Positions 54,169 through 61,945 of a stretch of DNA of 64,000 nucleotides are shown one piece after another. The stretch spans positions 62,001 to 126,000 of the forward strand of contig JACKNV010000003.1 in assembly GCA_024234735.1 (NCBI GenBank), read 5' to 3'. The stretch's first letter is position 1. Each line of letters starts with the position of its first letter. Source of the stretch: Pseudomonadales bacterium. Its GTDB lineage: Bacteria; Pseudomonadota; Gammaproteobacteria; Pseudomonadales; Halieaceae. Below the pieces are notes generated by a model. It was not told where the DNA came from and did not search any database. It saw nothing but the letters and a program-made list of their open reading frames with translations. A program made the translations under genes and the position numbers.

Positions 54169-55839
54169 TCAGGCGGCGTTTTCCACCAGTGAGCGGGTGA
54201 TGACTTTCAGGGCCAGGGTTTCCTCGGCGCCCTCGAAAATGGACAGCACCCTGGCGTCGACGAAATAGCGGCTGACCGGCACCTCTTCGGCGTAGCCCAT
54301 GCCGCCGTGAATCTGCAGGGCCTCGCGGGTAAACCACTCGGCGGTCTTGCAGGTAAACAGTTTGGCGCCACTGGCTTCCATGTCCCCCTTGCCCTGGTCC
54401 ATCAGCCGGGCGACCCCGTAGGTGATCTGGCGGCAGGCCGCCAGGTGGGCGGCCATGCGGGCCAGTTTCACCCGGGTGAGCTGGTAATCGCCGATGGGAT
54501 GGCTGAATACCACCCGCTCCCCTGAATAGGAAATAGCCTTCTCGAAGGCGGCGCGCATGACGCCCACCGCGCGGCCCGCGGTCTGGATACGGCCGCCGGC
54601 AAAACCGGCCATGGCCAGGTAGAAACCCCGGCCCTCGCCCTCGGGGCCGCCCATCATGTTGCCCGCAGGCACGAAAAAGTCGTCAAAAAACAGCTCGTAG
54701 GAGTGCATGCCGCGATAGCCGATGGTGGCGATGGCGCGGCCGGTAAGGGTGCCGCCGCCCTGCGAGGTGACCTCGAACTCATGGCCGTCGCTGCTGGGTT
54801 TTTCCACCAGGAACATGGAGAGCCCCCGGTGCGCCTGGGCCGGGTCCGGGTTGGTGCGCGCCAGTACCATCAGTACCCCCGCCTTGCCGCCGAACGTACA
54901 CCAGGTCTTGGCGCCGTTCAGCCGCCAGCCGCCCTCGCAGGGCGTCGCCCTGAGCTTCACCCCGGCCACGTCGGAGCCGTAATTCGGCTCGGTCACCGCG
55001 ACCGCACACAGGGGCTCGCCCACGGCCAGTTTCGGCAACCAGTGTTGCTTCTGCTCCTCGGTGCCGCCCTTGAGCAGGGCCCGGGAGAGGATTTCCGGCC
55101 GGGTGATCAGGCTGCCCGCCGCGCCCAGGGAGCCGCGCGACAGCTCCTCGGTGACGATGATCATCCCCAGGGTGTCCTCCTGGTCGTCTTCCTGCAGGCC
55201 GCCGTAGCTTTCCGGGATGGACAGACCGAACACCCCCATTTCCTTCAGCGGCTCGAGAATCTCATCGGGGATGATCAGGTCTTCCCGGTGCACGGCTTCG
55301 GCCAGCGGCATGACCACCTCGTCGGCGAAGCGATGGAAACTGTCGCGCATCATGGTGTAGCGCTCTTCCAGTGCATCGGGGCCGAGGTTGGCGCCGCGCT
55401 CCATGACCTCTTCACCGATGGCGGCGATATTGGCCGCGGCCAGCTGGCCGGGCAGGAACGTGGCTGCCACCGGGCCCTCCAGCACGGCGGAGACATCGGT
55501 GTCCGCCAGGCCGAAATCCGCCAGGCGCGCGCGCAGGCGCGCACAGCTGGCGGTCACGGCCTCGGCGCAGAACAGGCCACACAGCCGATTGGTAAAATCG
55601 TCCTGGCAGCTGCTGGCGTGATCCAGCATGAAGCGCGCGGCGCAACACTCCGCCCAGCAAAGCGACAATTCATAGGACACCAGCTGGTTGTCATCCAGCC
55701 GGGCGTTGGACAGCTTGCCGTCGACCACGGTTTTCGCCTTGAGCGCACTGAGGGCCTTGTCTATGAGGGTCTGGGTGTCCGCGAGCACGATTGCTGCCTG
55801 CTCAAGTAGTTGCCCGCCTGTGGGAGAGACGTCGCTCAT
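54169..55839 (-). CDS. mcd: (2S)-methylsuccinyl-CoA dehydrogenase
   Basis: A 556-residue acyl-CoA dehydrogenase with an N-terminal extension of about 160 residues, as in Mcd of alphaproteobacteria. It oxidises methylsuccinyl-CoA to mesaconyl-CoA. The flavin fold shows IPESYGGLQ, CAVAVTEPNYGSDVAGVKL, TWCTFGGKAGVLMVLART and LQIHGGMGYAEEVPVSRYF, then ILSIFEGAEE in the form ARVLSIFEGAEETLAL. ATG 55839 is used; the frame upstream to 56115 is not similar. It is the first gene of the minus-strand mcd-mch-ecm-GTPase-mcl1 operon and has a promoter candidate 115 bases upstream. Confidence 0.9.
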   Translation of the reverse strand: MSDVSPTGGQLLEQAAIVLADTQTLIDKALSALKAKTVVDGKLSNARLDDNQLVSYELSLCWAECCAARFMLDHASSCQDDFTNRLCGLFCAEAVTASCARLRARLADFGLADTDVSAVLEGPVAATFLPGQLAAANIAAIGEEVMERGANLGPDALEERYTMMRDSFHRFADEVVMPLAEAVHREDLIIPDEILEPLKEMGVFGLSIPESYGGLQEDDQEDTLGMIIVTEELSRGSLGAAGSLITRPEILSRALLKGGTEEQKQHWLPKLAVGEPLCAVAVTEPNYGSDVAGVKLRATPCEGGWRLNGAKTWCTFGGKAGVLMVLARTNPDPAQAHRGLSMFLVEKPSSDGHEFEVTSQGGGTLTGRAIATIGYRGMHSYELFFDDFFVPAGNMMGGPEGEGRGFYLAMAGFAGGRIQTAGRAVGVMRAAFEKAISYSGERVVFSHPIGDYQLTRVKLARMAAHLAACRQITYGVARLMDQGKGDMEASGAKLFTCKTAEWFTREALQIHGGMGYAEEVPVSRYFVDARVLSIFEGAEETLALKVITRSLVENAA

Positions 55840-55954
55840 GATGCATCCTGCCTTGTACTGATATGGATGGGGCTTGTGCCGAGGGGTTCGGCCCTGCGGG
55901 GTTGTTCTGGGCAGCGCTGAAGCGGTTCGGCCAATCTGTCGAATAGCGGGCGCT

Positions 55955-55983
55955 ATTTTAGCTCCGGGGGAGGGGGCATACAA
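55955..55983 (-). promoter_or_regulatory. Candidate promoter of the mcd operon
   Basis: On the minus strand: TTGTAT (55983-55978), a 17-base spacer and TAAAAT (55960-55955). It starts transcription about 110 bases before the mcd ATG. Confidence 0.5.
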
Positions 55984-56082
55984 CCACGGGTGGGGATGCC
56001 GGCGAAGGCCTGGCGGGCAGGTGGCAGGTGTAGTGAACCCGGACGGCCCGCCCATAGCGCGTAAGGCGGTCAGTTGAAACGC

Positions 56083-56110
56083 AAAAACCCGGCCACGGGG
56101 CCGGGTTTTT
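56083..56110. terminator. Bidirectional terminator
   Basis: AAAAACCCGGCC (56083-56094) pairs with GGCCGGGTTTTT (56099-56110) around a 4-base loop. A and T tracts on both sides allow termination in both directions; on the minus strand it ends the outer-membrane protein transcript. Confidence 0.88.
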
Positions 56111-56158
56111 GGCATACAGCGGTGTTGCCACCCCCGGGGGGGCGGCGGGTCCTACAGT

Positions 56159-56692
56159 TTACCAGTTGAAACCCACACCGATGTTGTACGAGTAAAAGCC
56201 GTCGTTTGACTTGTTGTCAAAGTCGTCGGTGCTGTCGAACAGCCAGGAGTACTCGACACCGAAGTTGATGTAGGTCTTTTGCAGCACATACATCTTCATG
56301 CCCAGTTCCACGCCGGCCTGGCCAGTGTTCTCTACCAGCTCACCATAGACGTAACCCATGTTGGCGCCGATGTAGGGAATGTAGGTACGGTTGCCGGTCA
56401 GGCCCGAGCTGAAGTTGTAGTCCACAAATGCGCGGGTTGAGCCCAGCCAGGCGTCATTGACGTCACTGCCGGCAGCGCCGTTCGCGCTCTGGCGCAGGCC
56501 GCCCTGCCAGTTGTCGGTCATAAAGTAGCCCAGCTCGGCGTTTACACCGTAGGTGTTGGCGTCGAAGTCCTGGTCACTGTTGCCGCTGGCAGAAATTGTG
56601 AAACTCTTGTCCCCTTTCTCGGGGCCGACGTCATAGGCGGCCACGGGGCCTGCCAGCAGGGCGCTGGCTACCAGTGCAATTACCTTTTTCAT
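56159..56692 (-). CDS. Outer-membrane beta-barrel protein
   Basis: A 177-residue exported protein. The first 20 residues (KKVIALVASALLAGPVAA) are a signal peptide. The mature part alternates aromatic and small residues in eight strand-like blocks (NTYGVNAELGYFM, AFVDYNFSS, YIPYIGANMGYVYG, INFGVEYSWLF) and ends YSYNIGVGFNW with a terminal aromatic, the signature of an OmpW/OmpX-size barrel. ATG 56692 is favoured because GAGAGG lies eight bases upstream; ATG 56698 is too close. No specific function can be given. Confidence 0.85.
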   Translation of the reverse strand: MKKVIALVASALLAGPVAAYDVGPEKGDKSFTISASGNSDQDFDANTYGVNAELGYFMTDNWQGGLRQSANGAAGSDVNDAWLGSTRAFVDYNFSSGLTGNRTYIPYIGANMGYVYGELVENTGQAGVELGMKMYVLQKTYINFGVEYSWLFDSTDDFDNKSNDGFYSYNIGVGFNW

Positions 56693-56995
56693 GTCCATTA
56701 CCTCTCAATCAAGTAAATTCCCGCCGGACGACCATGTCCGGTCAGTGGGCGCACTATGGGGCTTTTGCGAGCGAGAAAATAGTAATTATTGAGGATATTG
56801 CCACTGCATTTTCACACAGGATTCGGCCCTCCCGAAGCGATCCACCACAGCGCGATTTCCCCGCGGGGCAGCAACCGCGTGGCATGGGCTGTCAAGTGGC
56901 CTTGCCTGGCGCGCAGCCCTTTCTGTATGCTGCCATTCTTCCCACAGCCAACCCTTGTTACCGGCAGTTTACCCAACCTCTACAGGAGTCTCCCT
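56693..56995. other. Divergent intergenic region
   Basis: 303 bases between the divergent barrel gene and mcl2. It contains an AT-rich stretch (56770-56820) and the mcl2 promoter candidate. Confidence 0.5.
56902..56931 (+). promoter_or_regulatory. Candidate promoter of mcl2
   Basis: TTGCCT (56902-56907), an 18-base spacer and TATGCT (56926-56931), about 65 bases before the start codon. Confidence 0.4.
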
Positions 56996-57868
56996 ATGGC
57001 CATTCAGCCGCGCCGTTCCCTGCTTTACATGCCCGGATCCAACCCCAGGGCCCTGGACAAGGCCAGGTCGCTGCCTGCCGACGGCCTCATTCTCGACCTC
57101 GAGGATGCGGTCGCCCCCGATGCCAAGGCCCTGGCCCGGGAGCAAATCGTGGCGGCGCTGGCCGAAGGCGGCTACGGGCACCGTGAGTTACTGGTGCGCA
57201 TCAATGCCCTGTCGACTCCCTGGGGCCCGGAGGACGTGAAGGCCATCGCCGCGGCGGGTACGCCGCCGCACGCGGTGCTTATTCCCAAGGTGTCCACGGC
57301 AGACGATGTCAGGGAGGCGATCGCTGCTTTCGAGGCGGCAGGCTGCCCTGACAGCGTGGAATTCTGGGTCATGATCGAGACGCCGCTGTGTATTCTCAAT
57401 ATTGCCGAGGTAACCGCGGCCCACCCGCGACTCCGGGGTATTGTGCTGGGGACTTCCGATCTGTCCAAGGACACCCGGGTGCGGCATACGCCGGACCGTC
57501 TGGGTTTCATGGCTGCGCTGAACCTGAGCGTGTATGGAGCCCGCGCCAATGGCCTGGAGGTAATCGATGGCGTGCACCTGGATCTGGAGGACGACGCGGG
57601 GCTGCAGGCCGCCTGTGAACAGGGCCGGGACCTGGGTTTCGATGGCAAGAGCCTGATTCACCCGAAGCAGATCGCCGCCGCCAACAAGGCGTTCGCCCCC
57701 GATGCCGCCGAACTGGATCAGGCGCGGGCGATTATCGAGTGTTTCGAGCAGGCCCAGGCGGAAGGCAAGGGCGTGGTGGTATTGAATGGCCGCCTGGTGG
57801 AAAACCTGCATGTCGAGGAGGCCCGGCGCCTGCTGGAGCTGGGCGAGGCGATTGCAGCCATAAGCTGA
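56996..57868 (+). CDS. mcl2: HpcH/HpaI family CoA-ester lyase, probable (S)-malyl-CoA thioesterase
   Basis: A 290-residue CitE-like enzyme: RSLLYMPGSNPRALDKARSL at the start, ILDLEDAV (metal-site Glu and Asp), LLVRINAL, VMIETPL, LGTSDLSKD, GKSLIHPKQI and the C-terminal VVLNGRLVENLHVEEARR. The last block is typical of the group that includes Mcl2 of Rhodobacter, which hydrolyses malyl-CoA to malate, and of CitE-like citramalyl-CoA lyases. Location near mcl1 and the ethylmalonyl-CoA genes favours Mcl2. ACAGGAG precedes ATG 56996. Confidence 0.8.
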   Translation: MAIQPRRSLLYMPGSNPRALDKARSLPADGLILDLEDAVAPDAKALAREQIVAALAEGGYGHRELLVRINALSTPWGPEDVKAIAAAGTPPHAVLIPKVSTADDVREAIAAFEAAGCPDSVEFWVMIETPLCILNIAEVTAAHPRLRGIVLGTSDLSKDTRVRHTPDRLGFMAALNLSVYGARANGLEVIDGVHLDLEDDAGLQAACEQGRDLGFDGKSLIHPKQIAAANKAFAPDAAELDQARAIIECFEQAQAEGKGVVVLNGRLVENLHVEEARRLLELGEAIAAIS

Positions 57869-57924
57869 GCACCCGGCCGCCGTGGCCTGCCAGGTGCCGC
57901 CCGCGATAGCGGGCGAAGGCCGGC

Positions 57925-58272
57925 TCAGTTCTCCACCTGTACCTCGGTGCGCGAACCGCCGTCGAAACAGGCGTTGTCGCCGTTGTCCGGGCATATGACC
58001 ACGTAGGTGGCGCGCTTGCCGCAACCGGAGACGCCCACGTTGTAGACCGCCCTTTCCGGGCCGGTGTAGACGAATGTGCGGACCTCCGGTTGCAGGGTTT
58101 CACTGGAGAGCAGGGAGGCGGTGGCATCGGGGCAATTCAGTTCGAAGGCTCCGCGACGCTGGGCTTCCGCCACGGCCACTGGCTCCATCTGCTGCCGGAA
58201 CTGGGTTGACGAGGTGCAGCCTGCCAGCAGCACGGGCAGGGCGACGAGGGCTAGGTTGGCGCGAGCTTTCAT
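57925..58272 (-). CDS. Small lipoprotein
   Basis: A 115-residue protein with a lipoprotein signal (ANLALVALPVLLAGC; lipobox LAGC) and a mature domain carrying further Cys residues (ELNCPDAT, VSGCGKRATYVVICPDNGDNACFDGG). It is unlike any family I know; the Cys could form disulfides in the periplasm. AGGAG is eight bases before ATG 58272; the longer frame to 58296 is unlikely. It is divergent from the phasin gene. Confidence 0.75.
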   Translation of the reverse strand: MKARANLALVALPVLLAGCTSSTQFRQQMEPVAVAEAQRRGAFELNCPDATASLLSSETLQPEVRTFVYTGPERAVYNVGVSGCGKRATYVVICPDNGDNACFDGGSRTEVQVEN

Positions 58273-58590
58273 GACTTGACTCCTGGTGTTGACCATCCGC
58301 CACCCGGGTGGGTGGGCCGTCAGAGGTTAGTCTGATTGACACGGCTGTTCAAGCCTGCGGAATTATCCATGGCACAGCCTTTGCAATTATAGAATAATGT
58401 TTGTCACCGGGACTTTTCTGGTTTCACGGCAAAGGGTCGCTTCGGCTTTGCGGGTTTGAAGGCGGGTGTTTGTCCTGCGTCAATGTAAGAGTGCCCGGGC
58501 AGGCACATAATTACTATGCGTTGTGTTGTGCAGTGGTGAGTGTTTCAGTGGTGGGCATGCTCTTTAAGTAAGGAATCAGGGAGATTCGCA
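58273..58590. other. Divergent intergenic region upstream of phasin
   Basis: 318 bases between the divergent lipoprotein and phasin genes. It contains the sigma-54 promoter at 58370-58385 and a long leader for the phasin transcript. Activator sites would be expected upstream of the promoter. Confidence 0.55.
58370..58385 (+). promoter_or_regulatory. Consensus sigma-54 promoter upstream of phasin
   Basis: TGGCAC (58370-58375), AGCCT and TTGCA (58381-58385): a full match to TGGCAC-N5-TTGCW, with GG and GC separated by ten bases. Transcription would start near 58396, leaving a leader of about 195 bases before the phasin ATG. Confidence 0.65.
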
Positions 58591-59325
58591 ATGGCTACAG
58601 CAAGACCTAAGGCAAAGACAAAAGCAAAAACCGCTCGCAAGAGTCCGGCAAGGAAAAAGGCGCCAGCCAGAAAGAAGTCCAGCGGTCTGGATCTGGGCAA
58701 GTATCTGGAAGATCTCAAGATCGGCAACTACAAACTCGATGATGTGCTGGAGGGTACCAGCAAGAACGTGCAGGCCATAGCCGATGCCAATCGCGCCATC
58801 GTCGAGGGCTATATCGATATTGCCAAGCGCCAGGCCGATATGCTCAAGGGTTTGCTGGATGACCTGCGCAAAGTGAGCGGCAGTCGCTCCGACGTGGTGA
58901 AAGAGCTGAAAAAGGTCGTCGACCAGGCCAAGAAAGATGTCCAGATTCTGCAGAAAATGGCCAGCAAGACCAACGCCGAGGCGCAGAAAATCGTCAAGAA
59001 ACGCACCGATGCCAATATGAAGGTGTGGAAAAAACTCGTGGCCGATGCCAAGAAAGCGGTTAACCGGCAGAGCGCGGCAGCCAGGAAGGCTGTCGCCAAG
59101 GAAAAGACCGCCGTCAAAAAAGCCGTGAACAAACAACGGGCTGCGGCCAAGAAAGCCGTCAGCAAGCAAAAAGCCGCGGTTGAGAAGACCTTGGGTATCA
59201 AGGCCGCGCCGAAGAAAAAGGCGGCGGCGAAACGCAAGGCTCCGGCCAAGCGCAAGACCGCAGCCAGGAAAAAAGCGGCGCCCAAGGCGCCGACCGCCGC
59301 AAGCCAGGGCACTCTGGGCTTGTAA
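58591..59325 (+). CDS. phaF: PhaF-like phasin with histone-like tail
   Basis: A 244-residue granule-associated protein. A Lys/Ala-rich start (residues 1-30) is followed by a helical phasin-like domain (about 33-130: NVQAIADANRAIVEGYIDIAKRQADML) and a long Lys/Ala/Arg tail (about 140-240: VKKAVNKQRAAAKKAVSKQK, PKKKAAAKRKAPAKRKTAARKK). Pseudomonas PhaF has the same design, binding polyhydroxyalkanoate granules and DNA and helping granule partition. ATG 58591 follows AGGGAGA. It suggests the organism stores PHA, though synthase genes are not here. Other AlgP-like histone-type proteins share the tail. Confidence 0.8.
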   Translation: MATARPKAKTKAKTARKSPARKKAPARKKSSGLDLGKYLEDLKIGNYKLDDVLEGTSKNVQAIADANRAIVEGYIDIAKRQADMLKGLLDDLRKVSGSRSDVVKELKKVVDQAKKDVQILQKMASKTNAEAQKIVKKRTDANMKVWKKLVADAKKAVNRQSAAARKAVAKEKTAVKKAVNKQRAAAKKAVSKQKAAVEKTLGIKAAPKKKAAAKRKAPAKRKTAARKKAAPKAPTAASQGTLGL

Positions 59326-59331
59326 TACCCC

Positions 59332-59399
59332 GGAGCGGGTGTATTTTTACGACGCCCGCTCCCCCTGTCTTCGAGATCGCCCCCGGGTCCCCGGGGGCG
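59332..59399 (+). other. Two GC hairpins after phasin gene
   Basis: GGAGCGGG (59332-59339) pairs with CCCGCTCC (59355-59362), and CGCCCCCGG (59378-59386) pairs with CCGGGGGCG (59391-59399). Neither is followed by a T-run, so these may be Rho-dependent pause or 3'-end stabilising structures. Confidence 0.45.
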
Positions 59400-59518
59400 C
59401 ACCTCGCACGATCGCCGTTCCCTTGACCTGACGCAAGGACAGCGAGCCTCGCCCCCGTTCATGATATGCCAGCTTCGTCCGGAGTAGGGCATGGCGGTTG
59501 ATTGCGAGGGATCAGGCG

Positions 59519-59992
59519 ATGGCAACCAGTAAGAAAACTCAGGGGGAACCGGTTTCTCCCCGCATCGTATCGAGGTTGGGTACGGCATTTGAGCAACTCG
59601 AGGAAAGTATTCGCGAGCGGGCTTACCATATCTTCCGGCAGCGGGAGCCGCAAGGAGGCGATTCCACCAGCGACTGGCTGCAGGCGCAGATGCAACTGCT
59701 CAACCCCATGGAACTGGAGGTGAAGGAGCAGAAGAAAACACTGGTGGTGGAGGGTACCCTGCAAGGGTTTTCACCAAAGGAAATCGAAATCGAGGTGGGT
59801 GGGGACCAGTTGCGGGTATTTGGTTCACACACCGGGCCGGCGTCATCCGGGGCATCGGGCGGCAAGGAGAGCAGCTATTTCTTTCAGTCCCTGTCCCTTC
59901 CCTGTGAAGTCGATGCGGACAAGTGCACGGCGAAGCTGCACAAGAACGGCAAGCTCAAGATTACCCTGCCCAGGGTTGCGCCAGAGAAGTAG
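59519..59992 (+). CDS. DUF2934-Hsp20 fusion protein
   Basis: A 157-residue protein. Residues about 26-60 (IRERAYHIFRQREPQGGDSTSDWLQAQMQL) match DUF2934, a short helical domain. Residues about 63-157 form an alpha-crystallin/Hsp20-like sandwich (PMELEVKEQKKTLVVEGTLQGFSPKEIEIEV, KCTAKLHKNGKLKITLPRV). The C-terminal IxI motif of classical Hsp20 is absent. It could be a small heat-shock chaperone. ATG 59519 has GAGGGA upstream; ATG 59498 would add seven residues. Confidence 0.78.
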   Translation: MATSKKTQGEPVSPRIVSRLGTAFEQLEESIRERAYHIFRQREPQGGDSTSDWLQAQMQLLNPMELEVKEQKKTLVVEGTLQGFSPKEIEIEVGGDQLRVFGSHTGPASSGASGGKESSYFFQSLSLPCEVDADKCTAKLHKNGKLKITLPRVAPEK

Positions 59993-60069
59993 GTCTCTGG
60001 CCAGCCCCGGCGGGCCGCCCCGGAGCGGCAGCCCTGCCCGGGGGGCAAGGCGTGAGCTTTGTCGGGTTG

Positions 60070-60642
60070 CTACAGGGCCTTGTAACTGAATTTCTGTCCG
60101 GCGACGGATGCCTCGTACATGAGGCCACCTTTCGCCACGGTGAACACCGCCATGCCCTTGTTATAACCCGCCGTTACGGTAGAGGCGTCATTCTGCCCCC
60201 CGCTGGCCCCGGCGGAACTGCCGCCACCGGTAGAGCTCTGCGCACTGGCGGCGGCGGTAATCGCCACGGCGGCGGCCTGGGCGCTGAACTCGAAGTTACC
60301 GGAGCTGAAGTCGTCGAAAGCCCGCTGGTCCTGGAAAAAAATGATCTGGCTGTAGACCTGGCCGCCCAGTTGCAGGCCGATGGACAGCTGTGTCATGGAG
60401 GTATCGCCGACGTGCTTGCCGCCCACATATACCCGGCCGTCGCCATAGGCGCCGCCTATGCCTATGCCGCCCTTGCCGATGTTGGGGAACAGCGCATAGC
60501 CGTAGCTGTTGGCAAAAAAGCCCCCGCTTTCGCCGGCCTGCTCGAACACCTGTTTCGCCTCGCTGTACTGATCCGCCTGGGCGAACAGGCTGGTGACGGC
60601 GAGTGAGAAAGCGAGCATCAGTGAACTGAATTTTATCTGCAT
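60070..60642 (-). CDS. SYLF-domain (Ysc84-like) exported protein
   Basis: A 190-residue protein with a signal peptide (LMLAFSLAVTSLFAQA) and a SYLF/DUF500 domain: YGYALFPNIGKGGIGIGGAYGDGRVY and LSIGLQLGGQVYSQIIFFQD. The SYLF domain binds lipid in eukaryotic relatives; bacterial members are periplasmic or outer-membrane proteins of unknown role. A Ser/Gly/Ala-rich insert lies at about 140-160. AGGAAA precedes ATG 60642. Confidence 0.9.
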   Translation of the reverse strand: MQIKFSSLMLAFSLAVTSLFAQADQYSEAKQVFEQAGESGGFFANSYGYALFPNIGKGGIGIGGAYGDGRVYVGGKHVGDTSMTQLSIGLQLGGQVYSQIIFFQDQRAFDDFSSGNFEFSAQAAAVAITAAASAQSSTGGGSSAGASGGQNDASTVTAGYNKGMAVFTVAKGGLMYEASVAGQKFSYKAL

Positions 60643-60997
60643 GACTGATTTCCTGGTAGGTACCATAAGTAGTTAACCGGTGTAACCCGGGCCTGTTGTA
60701 GCGCCAATAAGAGTCGACCATAGCGAGGCGGTTTGCAAGTCCGGCCTGACAAAGAGCCGGGGGTGGCGCGTTCATAGCCAGGCGAACTAAAGGCGCTGTC
60801 CATTAGCAGAAAATATTCCTTCTGTCGCCGGTTATCGGCAGTGGCGCTGCACCCGGGAAAAAGCCCAATAGATACAAGGATCTGGATGGGCAATGCCGGC
60901 CCGCTGGTGTTGTCCCGGTCTCCCGGGGCAGCCGGTGTATGGACACTACGGCCCTGCTATACTGTGGCTCCGGTTCTTGGCGCCTTGCGTAGTTCCG
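60643..60997. other. Divergent intergenic region
   Basis: 355 bases between the SYLF gene and the winged-helix gene. Apart from the extended -10 promoter at 60955-60963, nothing else is seen. Confidence 0.5.
60955..60963 (+). promoter_or_regulatory. Extended -10 promoter of winged-helix gene
   Basis: TGCTATACT (60955-60963) is a TGn-extended -10 element, 35 bases before the start; no good -35 is present, as is normal for this class. Confidence 0.45.
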
Positions 60998-61390
60998 ATG
61001 ATGACTTGTTACCACATTGGTGCGGTGGAATTTTTCCCCGATGCCTGTGAAATTCGGGTAGCGGGTCGCATGGAGCACCTGCAACCCCGGCTTCGCGATG
61101 TGCTGGTGTGCCTGGTTCGGCACCGCGGTGAGGTCGTCTCCCGTGAAACCCTGTTGCGGGAGGCCTGGCATGGCCGCGCGGCGAGCGATGAATGCCTTAC
61201 CCGCTGTATTTACCTGTTGCGCAAGCAACTGCGCGCCAGGAATCTGGTCGAGACCGTGGCCTGCAGCGGCTACCGACTGCACCATTGCGGCCATGAGGTG
61301 GGCATTGCCGGATCTCCCCTTCCCGGCGCACTCCGCGCCACCGGGCTGCTCCCCTCCCCGCCGCCACCTATGCCGCCCTGGTTCTGTTGA
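60998..61390 (+). CDS. Lone OmpR/CadC-type winged-helix protein
   Basis: A 130-residue protein consisting of one trans_reg_C winged-helix domain: FFPDACEIRVAGRMEHLQPRLRDVLVCLVRH, GEVVSRETLLREAWHG, CLTRCIYLLRKQL and ETVACSGYRL. The receiver domain of response regulators and the membrane and sensor parts of CadC-type regulators are missing; a short Pro-rich tail ends in WFC. It is either a short stand-alone regulator or a remnant. The start is ATG 60998 or 61001, with a weak ribosome site. Confidence 0.78.
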   Translation: MMTCYHIGAVEFFPDACEIRVAGRMEHLQPRLRDVLVCLVRHRGEVVSRETLLREAWHGRAASDECLTRCIYLLRKQLRARNLVETVACSGYRLHHCGHEVGIAGSPLPGALRATGLLPSPPPPMPPWFC

Positions 61391-61547
61391 ATCCCCGATC
61401 CTGCGCAGGCTGAAATCAGCTAAAAATCAGCTGGCGATCAGGCGTGCCGTGCGCGACTCCGCTACGGTTAAGTAGCCAGATCCGCTGCCCGTCGTGCGCA
61501 GCGGGAGTGCATGGTCAACTGGCCACGGCCAGTAAGGAGAGTGCGTT

Positions 61548-61901
61548 ATGAACACCCGGAACACGTTGGCGGCAGGGGGGGTTGCGGTACTGGTGGCAGT
61601 ATCTTCCGGCTGGGCCACGGCGGGTCAGGCAGGCAAGTCTGTGCGTTACCAGGGCGACCAGACCGCACGCACCGTCTGCCTGTCGATAGTGGACGACGAT
61701 GTGGTGCGTCTGGACCGGGCTCTAAACCAGCGGGGCAGCTACTATTCACGGCGCAGTGTTCACGAAACCTACCAGTGCAACCGGCTGCCCCTGGACGAGT
61801 TCGCCTTCACCCAGGATGCTGTCGAAGTCAGTGCCTATCTCGCACCGCTGTACGGCAGCGGTCGGGTGACCATTGAACAGGTGAGCAGCATCGACGAGTA
61901 G
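61548..61901 (+). CDS. Exported DUF3718-like protein
   Basis: A 117-residue protein with a signal peptide (AAGGVAVLVAVSSGWATA) and a short domain with one Cys at either end (TVCLSIVDDDVVRLDRALNQ and YQCNRLPLDEFAF). The arrangement resembles DUF3718, a periplasmic family of gammaproteobacteria of unknown function. AAGGAGAG precedes ATG 61548. A hairpin (GGCGGGCT/AGCCCGCC, 61911-61929) lies between it and the convergent ppnN. Confidence 0.72.
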   Translation: MNTRNTLAAGGVAVLVAVSSGWATAGQAGKSVRYQGDQTARTVCLSIVDDDVVRLDRALNQRGSYYSRRSVHETYQCNRLPLDEFAFTQDAVEVSAYLAPLYGSGRVTIEQVSSIDE

Positions 61902-61945
61902 GCTGGCAATGGCGGGCTTCGAGCCCGCCCGGTTGCCGGGGGCAG

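Larger units (their letters stand above)
55840..56158. other. Intergenic region upstream of mcd
   Basis: 319 bases without a gene. It holds the mcd promoter candidate (55955-55983) and a strong terminator hairpin (56083-56110) that separates the outer-membrane gene from the pathway operon. Confidence 0.6.
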
